From Halocaridina rubra (lineage: Eukaryota; Arthropoda; Malacostraca; Decapoda; Atyidae), in the NCBI GenBank assembly GCA_037179515.1, contig JAXCGZ010015129.1:148201-212200 (forward strand): 64,000 nucleotides of DNA, given 5' to 3'. Made by a program: the position numbers and the translations under genes. The notes beneath the pieces were generated by a model, which was not told where the DNA came from, made no database searches, and saw only the letters and a program-made list of their open reading frames with translations. Positions 13,501-64,000 of the stretch are shown piece after piece (positions within the stretch are counted from its first letter, which is position 1; every line of letters starts with the position of its first letter).

Positions 13501-14877
13501 GGTGATGCAAACTTCTGCATCTTATATCTGGTATCAAATTTCTTCTCTAAAGTAAACAATATTCGCTAATATGTTACTTTAGATGACTAGATGTCCACCG
13601 CAGGGCGTTAGGAAGGACATCAAATCTTCATTTCCTGGGTCCAACTTGTCTGTGTCCATCTCCATTCAGAAAGGGAATAAGTGTGCTAATAAATTATACT
13701 ATGTAGCATTTAATTGGTCTACTGATGATGCACAGAATAGCCCTTGTCTACTTAGTGGCCTGCTTCTTGGAAATACTCTCAGGCAATTAATGTCTCTTGA
13801 AGTAGATTTTTACCCTAACCATATTTTTTATTTACAGGTCAAAAGTTTCCACATAAATAATAAAACCCACCTTTAATTTACGTAACTTTGTACTTCCTAT
13901 AATTTTTCATCCGTAGACGACACATATCAGTGACTTTTGCCAAAGATCAGCTCTATTGTGGGTATTCATGAGAATGGGGATTGCAGTAAAGCAGTCGTTA
14001 GAGCTCTCAACTCGGGACATAAAAAGCCTATGTTCGACTCCACTCCAGGATGTAAGGAAGGGCTTCCAAAGTTATTTCTCGGCTCCAACCTGTCTGGGTC
14101 CACTATAATTCAATTGGAAATTAATCGTGACACATAAAACAGCAATCAACAACAGATAGCCAATTATATATGTTGTATATTGTCTTGATAGTTTATGAAC
14201 ATTCTCTCTACCACTTGCTTTTAAAATAGACTATCCATCTTGTTTTGATATTAACTTGTTTACAAAACAGTTGTGTTTCCCGTTTTATGTCACTCTTAAT
14301 CCCCATTTTGGTGGTGGAAACTGATTGCAATTGGGGAATTAAGGCTTGATGCCCCTCCTAATGCCCCGTGATGAACTCAATTGTGGGTCTGCCACTTCCC
14401 GTGGCGAGTGCTCAACTACTACTCTACTGTAGTCCCCTACAAAGTAGCTACTTGCCAATTTATGTCTCATTATTAAATCCCCTATGGGGGTCGACACAGA
14501 GAGGTTGAAGCTGAGGAATCAAGGCTGCATGCCCTTTTCAGTATCCAATGGTGGGCTCATTCACGGGTCTGTCTGTCACTTCCTGATTAGAGTACTCTAA
14601 CTACTGTGCTACTGCAGGCCCCATGCAAAGTAGCTGTGTGTAAGTATAAAAACAAGGATGGTATCACTATAATAATGTAAATTACTCTTTATTTCAGAAT
14701 ATCTTCCATGGTGCCATGTCTCTAGATCAGCTCTTTATATCGCGGCCTTCACTTTCACACCCAAGTCCGTTTACTCCAATCTCTGGACTCCTTTTGTGTG
14801 GCTCTGGTGCACATCCAGGAGGGGGAGTTATGGGAGCACCTGGTCGACTAGCAGCGCTTTCAGCACTTCAGCTGTAG
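4415..14877 (+). CDS. PYROXD2: PYROXD2-like FAD-dependent oxidoreductase, last three coding exons (gene 5'-partial)
   Basis: Joining 4415-4568, 13062-13169 and 14698-14877 gives the C-terminal ~147 residues of pyridine nucleotide-disulfide oxidoreductase domain-containing protein 2. This is a mitochondrial member of the phytoene desaturase-like flavoprotein family. Recognisable blocks in order are '[10 protein letters not shown]', 'TLAPPGHHV', '[11 protein letters not shown]', '[10 protein letters not shown]', '[11 protein letters not shown]', and the C-terminal FAD-site motif '[18 protein letters not shown]', followed 11 residues later by the stop. All internal sites are GT-AG and the two introns are phase 0. 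The upstream exons with the N-terminal Rossmann fold are not in the window. The first intron (about 8.5 kb) is filled with a nested LTR/LINE complex. The gene converges on ACTMAP. Confidence 0.92.
4939..5048 (+). repeat. Fragment of LTR-element internal 3' end, abutting a LINE
   Basis: These ~110 bases ('gggttgcgttttttgtgatg ... aataaagtcgaagttttgag') match 11953-12063, the last internal bases before the 3' LTR of the element at 7960-12422. Similarity begins at about 4939 and stops at about 5048, where the complement of a LINE begins. It is therefore the relic of a second copy of that LTR element. Confidence 0.8.
5049..7959 (-). mobile_element. CR1-like LINE, copy A, decayed
   Basis: The minus strand matches the well-preserved LINE at 35997-39505 through most of its length: endonuclease (about 7687-7226), RT (about 6626-5855) and the C-terminal '[14 protein letters not shown]' region (5286-5083). 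It has many frameshifts, stops and small deletions, and the central FADD-type catalytic region is partly lost near 5860-5890. The final ~50 bp of the LINE 3' end is missing. The 5' end stops inside ORF1, at the point where the LTR at 7960 begins. Confidence 0.88.
7960..8318 (+). repeat. 5' LTR
   Basis: Direct-repeat partner of 12066-12422. Shared landmarks are 'gaggtctgga', 'aggaagtggttgtggctttg', 'ggactgggaaagatagat' and 'ggatcttagaggtgag', followed by a T-rich run and 'ataggctatttcc'. It ends TTCCATTCA. Confidence 0.85.
8380..9012 (+). pseudogene. gag of the LTR element at 7960
   Basis: The first part (8380-8577) reads '[20 protein letters not shown]', a typical capsid start. A stop at 8578 breaks it, and the second part (8626-9012) continues with a capsid C-terminal domain and a CCHC knuckle '[14 protein letters not shown]', ending near 9012. 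The protein would form the retrotransposon particle. The internal stop means the copy is inactive. Confidence 0.78.
9013..11944 (+). pseudogene. pol of the LTR element at 7960 (protease to integrase), broken
   Basis: After gag, a protease-like stretch (about 9240-9450) is followed by RT pieces in shifting frames. At 9990-10020 the sequence reads '[11 protein letters not shown]', the catalytic YxDD box. RNase H-like residues include '[11 protein letters not shown]' near 10550. The integrase core (11083-11660) carries 'ILTDNAAIF' and '[14 protein letters not shown]', the second Asp and the Glu region of a DDE core, then '[14 protein letters not shown]' of the C-terminal domain. Many stops and frameshifts occur. 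Confidence 0.8.
12066..12422 (+). repeat. 3' LTR
   Basis: Direct-repeat partner of 7960-8318. It starts TGTTGAGG, ends TTCCGTCCA and differs from the 5' LTR at scattered sites, so the insertion is not very recent. The internal bases before it (11953-12063) recur at 4939-5048. Confidence 0.85.
12423..12737. other. Intron sequence, nothing recognised
   Basis: PYROXD2 intron between the 3' LTR and a SINE-like repeat. No coding similarity or clear repeat was seen. Confidence 0.5.
12738..12932 (+). repeat. SINE-like repeat family B, copy 2
   Basis: Shares the 'cctcctccatgt', 'ctttgact', 'cccttataa' and 'acttttgtatatagatagat' blocks with 4142-4332. It sits 130 bp before the PYROXD2 penultimate exon. 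Confidence 0.6.
13062..13169 (+). CDS. PYROXD2: PYROXD2-like exon (penultimate)
   Basis: The acceptor is 'ttatttttcag' ending at 13061. The donor is GGG|GTAGGT at 13170. The exon is exactly 36 codons, phase 0 on both sides, and encodes '[20 protein letters not shown]' and then '[11 protein letters not shown]'. The match to PYROXD2 continues without a gap from the previous exon. Confidence 0.92.
13965..14125 (+). repeat. tRNA-derived SINE
   Basis: The head 'taaagcagtcgttagagc' resembles a Pol III A box and 'tgttcgactcc' is a near-consensus B box about 45 bp later. A body 'ggctccaacctgtctgggtc' follows, which is also present in a fragment at 13600-13690. The layout fits a tRNA-related SINE rather than a tRNA gene, since no cloverleaf forms. 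Confidence 0.65.
14281..14445 (-). repeat. tRNA-derived SINE, reverse orientation, copy 1
   Basis: The + strand reads 'ttttatgtcactcttaatcc ... atgcccctcctaatgccc ... actactctactgtagtcccc', the reverse of a SINE whose head is 'ggggactacagtagagtag'. The same body is seen at 14464-14630 and 33090-33247. Confidence 0.65.
14464..14630 (-). repeat. tRNA-derived SINE, reverse orientation, copy 2
   Basis: It has the same block order as the preceding repeat: 'tctcattattaaatccccta', then 'aaggctgcatgcccttt', 'gggctcattcacgggtctg' and 'actgtgctactgcaggccc'. The two SINEs lie head to tail just upstream of the last PYROXD2 exon. Confidence 0.65.
14698..14877 (+). CDS. PYROXD2: PYROXD2-like terminal exon
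   Basis: The acceptor is 'ctttatttcag' ending at 14697. The exon has 59 sense codons and TAG at 14875-14877. It carries '[11 protein letters not shown]' and the Gly-rich '[13 protein letters not shown]' that closes the FAD site in the phytoene desaturase-like family. A final 'LAALSALQL' ends the protein at about the same place as in vertebrate PYROXD2. Confidence 0.93.
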   Translation, partial: NIFHGAMSLDQLFISRPSLSHPSPFTPISGLLLCGSGAHPGGGVMGAPGRLAALSALQL

Positions 14878-15000
14878 TTCTTAATCATTTGTGTTATAAA
14901 TGGTATATCTCGAATTCTTTATACCTTTTTTTTTTTTTTACAGCATTAACTACATGGTATAAATGGTGTCTCTTATATTCTTATTACTCTTTATTTACAG

Positions 15001-15090
15001 AATAAATTATCAATTATACTTTTTAAGCATTATATGTGGTACATCTCCAATTCTTTTTACTTTTTGTTTAGCACATTGTCATGTAATAAA
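15001..15090 (+). terminator. Candidate poly(A) signals of the PYROXD2-like gene
   Basis: AATAAA hexamers occur at 15001-15006 and 15085-15090, 124 and 208 bp after the stop codon. Either could direct 3' end formation; sequence alone does not choose between them. Confidence 0.45.
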
Positions 15091-15712
15091 TGGAATATAG
15101 AAATTTTGAATACAGTACTTTTTCTTTACAGCATAAACTATACTGACAGCAAGTGATAATATATTTGCTGCTAAGAGTTTTATATATATGTACTTTGTTA
15201 TTCAAAAGAACAATTTTCTTTGCGGTGAATGATGGTACTTCATTAATAATGTAATTTTAAGGTACTGAACATAAAATTTGGAATACAATAGTCAGACTAT
15301 ATATGGTTTTAGGTAATTCATTATGGGCTTAGCCTCCACAAGGGAAATTAAAAGACCACTGGAAAAAAAATTTATATTTGAGGAAACATTCCAAAACAGC
15401 AGAAATTTTTTGTAATAAATTAAGTAAGTTATATTATACTTCACTAGTCTAACTTTTGATGAGCTCACGTTTTCAAAAACAACTACATCTGGTTCAAAGC
15501 TAGAAAAAGACGAGTGTCTGGTGATGTATTGCTCTTATCAGTGTTTTATCAATAATCAGTATTTCTGTATGACGATAAATACTGTATTCCAGGGCAAATG
15601 CTATTGTATAAATACGAGGTTGCACACTAATTGTATCTTAGATTCGAATCCTGGCTAGGGGAAATATGTTTCATAAGGTACACTATCGAAATTCAGATAA
15701 AACTTTATAAAG

Positions 15713-16020
15713 CTCCCCAACTTATGAACAACTGAGTTAAGAACATTCACAGATACGAACAAAAACCTACCCATGTATTAAAGTATGCAATAATTTACTG
15801 TATTATTTTATTATTATTACTGTACTAAAATTCATTAATACTGTATACTTTATGGTTTCTGTATTAGTTAAGTGTCTTTAGCCTAAGTACTGTACAGTAG
15901 TACATATGCATGTACTGTACAGTACTTTATTTTTTTGTTTTACCAAAAGACAACTTACGAACAATTCTATTTGTGAACAAACTTTTGGAACCTAACTCAT
16001 TTGTAAGTTGAGGAGTGTCT
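15713..16020. mobile_element. Short TIR element (Tigger-related MITE), copy 1
   Basis: The left end 'ctccccaacttatgaacaac' is the imperfect inverse of the right end 'ttgtaagttgaggagtgtct'. The interior holds an 18-20 bp imperfect hairpin at 15895-15937 built on 'aagtactgtacag'. Similar ends occur at 61987-62560 and around 63280-63508. The 61987 copy keeps a piece of pogo/Tigger transposase, so I place the family there. Confidence 0.65.
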
Positions 16021-17298
16021 GTATTCAAAAGGATGTTACTCCATTTGATCGTAATTTTGCTTGAACTCTTCTTATAAAGAAATTATGGTTTTTATATATA
16101 TAGAGAGAGACTGATATATAATTTTCTGGTCAGGTATTATACAGGGATGCATATGAATTATTGAGGGTAGAGTTTAAGATCCACCCTTGTATACCCTGTG
16201 TGTTGTAAGAGCTGATAGAAATAGGGAGTCTAGGGAAGAGTATGATTATATAAATCTGCTTTTCTCTATTATAACTGATGACTGCTAGTTTCATAATAAA
16301 AAAAATTTAATGGTACATATTTTAAAGTTAGCTCTTTTCAACAGCAGTATTTTTGTAGTAAAGTAATGGAGTGTGTATATGCTTCTTACATATTAAAAAG
16401 ATATTGTGATATACAGATGTTATAATCCACGCATATGTATATAATTATTAATAATAATTTCGCATCAGAGAGGAATGTATATGTTAAATAGGGTTCCAAA
16501 ACCATATGTAAGATATATAAATTTCTCTTTAATGCAAAATCATTAAGGAAAGTATCCAGAGAAATTTCTTTTTACCAGGTAATTATTAGTGGTGGTAGTA
16601 ACTGCGTTTCGGAAATAAATATCTAATTTTAGTTATGAAATAAGCTAGAAAGAAAAGTAATATCTGCATTGGAATAGCTAGTAGCTTAATTATTATGATG
16701 TAAAAGCAAAGAGCGGAACCATTTATACATTATAAAAAAATACATTGTCTAAGACTCAAAGCAATAGTGCAGTAACATATTAGATTTTATGCTTTATGAA
16801 ATAGGCAATATACAGCATTGTATGGCAATCTTTTAAAAATATGAAAAATAATTCTCTATGTAATGTTAACTTCAATGACAAAGTTTATTTATATTTTACA
16901 GTGAGCTGCATAGCTTAATCATGCTAATAAGAAATTGCTTTTCAGAGGTTCAATTGGTACCTACATCTGATTCCAAAACTTTGTAAAAGCATGTCTCTCA
17001 TTAACTTTAGCTATTAGGTAAGTAATTTAAAAAAGCATATAATGGTGTGCAGTGAATATAAGCAACCATAAATGAACGTTCTCTAATAAAACCGCAAAAA
17101 GGTATAAGTATGTACAATATGTATTATTGATGTAGTATAATAATCCCTATACTTTTGGGGACTGCTGCCTCCATCAACTGGGGGGACACAGCTGATCAGT
17201 TATATCCTACAGCTGAAGGAGGGAGTAGTCTCCGAATATCTAGGGATTATTTTACTACAACAAAAATGTATAATAGATATAAATATACCTTCTAAAGT
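16021..17298. other. Intergenic stretch between PYROXD2 and ACTMAP 3' ends
   Basis: AT-rich sequence without recognised coding content. A partly symmetric block near 17145-17250 ('aatccctatacttttgggg' against 'atctagggattatttta') looks like ends of a small inverted-repeat element. Confidence 0.45.
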
Positions 17299-17304
17299 TT
17301 TATT
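17299..17304 (-). terminator. Candidate poly(A) signal of ACTMAP
   Basis: TTTATT on the + strand is AATAAA on the minus strand, about 85 bp past the ACTMAP stop at 17389. Position and sequence fit a cleavage signal. Confidence 0.5.
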
Positions 17305-17388
17305 GAACAACCTCCATGGTGCACAATGTTGGGAAGCACATTATTCTTGGGGTTAACAGACTAGTATTTTAGTACAAATGGCGTCCTA

Positions 17389-61435
<44,047 letters not shown>

Positions 61436-61443
<8 letters not shown>

Positions 61444-61470
61444 CTGAGGCAAAAAAAATATTAGGACATA
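61436..61470 (-). promoter_or_regulatory. ACTMAP: 3' splice site of a 5'-UTR intron of ACTMAP
   Basis: Minus-strand reading gives a branch-point-like 'tcctaat', a pyrimidine run, then 'tttttgcctcag' ending at 61444 and the leader 'attgtaaa' before the ATG. The first, non-coding exon and the promoter must therefore lie further right; I could not place them. Confidence 0.6.
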
Positions 61471-61714
61471 AACACTGGGAAGAGTAACATCATGAAGAAT
61501 ATTAATAATCTAAAGCTAATAAATTCTGTTGAAAATTTAAGTCTACGATTCAAAATCTAAAATGCTGATGTGGTGAGTAATTGTATGTGTATGTGTGTTT
61601 GCCTAAGTTCAGGACAAAGACCACCATGACCGTAACTCCCCTTCGCCTTGTCATTTCTGGTATCATTCTTTAACACTTATAATATCTTTCCTTAATTTTT
61701 TTGTTTTTGTTTTG

Positions 61715-61880
61715 CGAATTCCAAATATAAACTCTTCTTACACTAAAACAGTACTTCTTTACATCCTACAATAAAGTTTTCTTATGACATTTCAAATTAT
61801 GACAATTAGTTTTAGAGCCACCAGTATCAGAGTATTGCTCCCTATCATCTATACCAAAACTGTGTAGGAAGATAAATGCA
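61715..61880 (-). mobile_element. Fragment of CR1-like LINE 3' region
   Basis: Minus-strand reading resembles the ORF2 tail: 'DDREQYSDTGGSKTNCHNLK' then 'KKTLL.DVKKYCFSVR'. It is diverged from the 36 kb copy and lies 270 bp upstream of ACTMAP exon 1. Confidence 0.7.
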
Positions 61881-61986
61881 ATTACTATCCTGAGGTGGGA
61901 CTGAACCACTGTCAGTCGCTTCCCTACTCAAAAATTCTACCACTCACAGCCCCATATATAGAGAAGCTCTCCTACTTATGAACAAT

Positions 61987-62560
61987 CGAGTTACGAACAT
62001 TCGCAGATATGAAAAAGTCCGGCGAAAGTAAAATTATAAAAATTATAAAAATAAATACAAAACCATGTTGCAGCAAATTAAAACTTTACACAGTGAAGAG
62101 TGTGCTAGTACAGCAATTGGCCGCTAAAAAGGTGCAGGCAGCAATGTACCTGTAAGTCATCACGTTGTCAAGTCTGTTCTTAGATCGCGTCCCATATACA
62201 TTGAAACTCTCTGTTGTTTACCAGGTTTTTCATGAAAAATCTTTCTCTTCCTGTAGCATTCATGAGTGGTGAAAAACGTACGGCTATTGATGTTTGTGGT
62301 GTTTAAAAAAAAAAAAGGCATGGCATTACGATGGAAACGAAATTGGCGATAATAAAGAGACTTGAAAATGGTGAAAAAATTATGAATATAAAACAAAGAA
62401 TACAGTATTAATGAATTTTAATACAGTAATAATAATGGCATAATGCAGTACAGCACAATATTACATTCATTAATACATGGGTAGATAATGTGTGGGTTTT
62501 TGTTCATATCTGTGAATGTTCCTAACTCAGTTGTTTGTAAGTAGAGGAGTATCTGTATTA
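61987..62560 (+). mobile_element. Tigger-derived short element with a relic of the transposase N-terminus
   Basis: The ends 'ctctcctacttatgaacaat' and the inverse of 'gtttgtaagtagaggagtat' form TIRs like those at 15713-16020. The interior holds the HTH relic listed next. It is therefore an internally deleted pogo/Tigger element. Confidence 0.7.
62299..62413 (+). pseudogene. Relic of a Tigger/pogo helix-turn-helix
   Basis: Reading through ATG at 62331 gives 'KKRHGITMETKLAIIKRLEN' then 'GEKIMNIKQRIQY' and a stop. This matches the start of the psq-type DNA-binding domain of Tigger transposases ('ITMEVKLDIIKRSEKGE' pattern, compare 47125). Only about 35 residues remain. Confidence 0.75.
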
Positions 62561-63279
62561 TCATGATATATGTATTATGGTGTATTTACAAAAAATATTT
62601 GCGTTACTACAGTACAATAACCTATCCTGTTGCCTACTGGTCCTTACTCTGCCTCCACTTCCTCTTAACCCTCTCCTCCGCTCTCAAGCATAGGGGAGTG
62701 TAGACACTGCTGGACTTTAATTCTTTGCATACAGAACCTCAAACTTTGACTATCCAGTTTAAGGAGTTGGTACTGACAGCAGTTTACTGCATTTACTATT
62801 ACAATGTCTTATTATTTAAGTATGTATTTCAATTTACTAATATAATTCAAGTTTTATGGTTTATTAACCAAAAATATTTGTGTTATTACCAATATACTTT
62901 ACGTTCTCTCATATCACAGCAAACTTTCGCTACCTGTTTAAAAGATTGTTACTGTACTGCATTATTATTACAATTCCTTATTATCACTGTACATATTACA
63001 CTATATTACTATAATTTGTTTTATGGTTTAGTTAAGAAAATAGTGTTTGTAAGATAAGAAAACAAATCTATTATACGAAACGCCACAAAATCTTAACATC
63101 TGTCAAAGGTGATTATTATTACAGTACAACAGGTACAGTATTACAATTTATTATTATGATTATTATCATTAATACAATTTACTACATATAATTTGTTTTA
63201 TTACAGAAAATCGTAACTCAGCATCGCATTACCATCTCTTATTCATCACCGCCGAACCTACTACACAACTTTCAAGTGG
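62561..63279. other. No gene seen
   Basis: AT-rich with several 'cagtactgtac'-like words. A 110-codon + strand frame (62725-63057) is Tyr/Phe/Leu-rich and without family features. Confidence 0.45.
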
Positions 63280-63636
<357 letters not shown>

Positions 63637-63639
63637 CAG

Positions 63640-63900
63640 AGGCCTGTAAGTTATTAACAAATTAATTTTACAACCTACCTGGCTTGTGTGGTAAATATAA
63701 ACTTTGTGCGCTGAACAGTTTGTGAGCGTGGCGAATTAATACACAGCTAATAGCACTTTTGTATTCGCATATATAAAGTTAATGGCTTTATTTATTTATG
63801 TATTTGGTTATTTGAAGGAAATATATTTAATTTATTCACAAAATTACCAAACACAGCCAAAATATGATTTTATCAGGTTCATGTTCAGGTTGAGAAGCAA
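63640..63900 (+). repeat. Tigger1-like terminal segment, copy 3
   Basis: 'gcttgtgtggtaaatataaa', 'gaacagtttgtgagcgtggc' and 'tttatttatttatgtatttg' match 46690-46850. It adjoins the (TA)n array. Confidence 0.6.
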
Positions 63901-64000
63901 TGACTTCACAACGGCACTTCTCTATAAAATGTGTTCTTATTGTTCTGTTCTTTTAGTTTCTCTCTTTCTCCAAAATATATAAAATTTCTATTGTTTTACT

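Noticed and set aside
13583..14137. Two short + strand frames between PYROXD2 exons
   Set aside because: They lie in SINE sequence and in the intron, and the flanking exons join perfectly without them.
62725..63057. 110-codon Tyr/Phe/Leu-rich frame
   Set aside because: Composition follows the AT-rich DNA; no motif, no splice signals, no repeat of it elsewhere.

Overview
This 64 kb window is eukaryotic, AT-rich, intron-bearing and crowded with repeats. The mix of CR1-like and other LINEs, Ty3/gypsy-type LTR elements, pogo/Tigger and Jerky-type DNA transposons, tRNA-derived SINEs and long (TA)n arrays suggests an arthropod, most likely a decapod crustacean. The organism is an inference from repeat style and gene content; no species marker is present.

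Two host genes are supported, and they converge. On the + strand are the last three coding exons of a PYROXD2-like FAD oxidoreductase (4415-4568, 13062-13169, 14698-14877); its 5' part lies left of the window. On the - strand is an actin maturation protease (ACTMAP, human C19orf54) gene with coding exons 61435-56085, 33573-33331 and 18061-17389. Splice sites and phases match exactly and give a predicted 2088-residue protein. Its first coding exon encodes about 1784 residues of Pro/Ser/Thr/Glu-rich sequence, so the protein is about six times the length of the human one. The two stop codons are about 2.5 kb apart, tail to tail.

Nearly everything else is mobile DNA inside the introns. 1-3118: decayed Ty3/gypsy element (-). 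4939-12422: a scrap of an LTR element, a decayed CR1-like LINE, then a decayed LTR element with two 357-359 bp LTRs, all within one PYROXD2 intron. 18.9-24.6 kb: a LINE of a second family (-) carrying an antisense insertion of its own family, which forms a long inverted repeat. 25.3-28.7 kb: a Tigger element whose transposase has one frameshift. 28.6-31.2 kb: LINE and Tigger fragments and a ~160 bp minisatellite. 33.8-35.1 kb: an internally deleted Tigger next to (TA)n. 36.0-39.5 kb: a CR1-like LINE with an uninterrupted 966-codon ORF2. 40.0-42.2 kb: three 5'-truncated copies of that LINE, each embedded in (ATGT)n. 42.5-45.4 kb: a Jerky-like transposon carrying two LINE fragments. 46.6-48.7 kb: a second Tigger lineage. 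48.9-54.9 kb: a decayed LINE with gag-like ORF1, reverse transcriptase and RNase H. Beyond the ACTMAP start (61.4-64 kb) are Tigger-derived short elements and another (TA)n array.

The two host genes have no obvious functional link. I see no CRISPR array, operon, rRNA gene or functional tRNA gene. The most notable points are the giant ACTMAP N-terminal exon, the LINE/microsatellite array at 40-42 kb, the LINE inverted repeat at 19-23 kb, and the recurrent joining of Tigger-type ends to (TA)n arrays.
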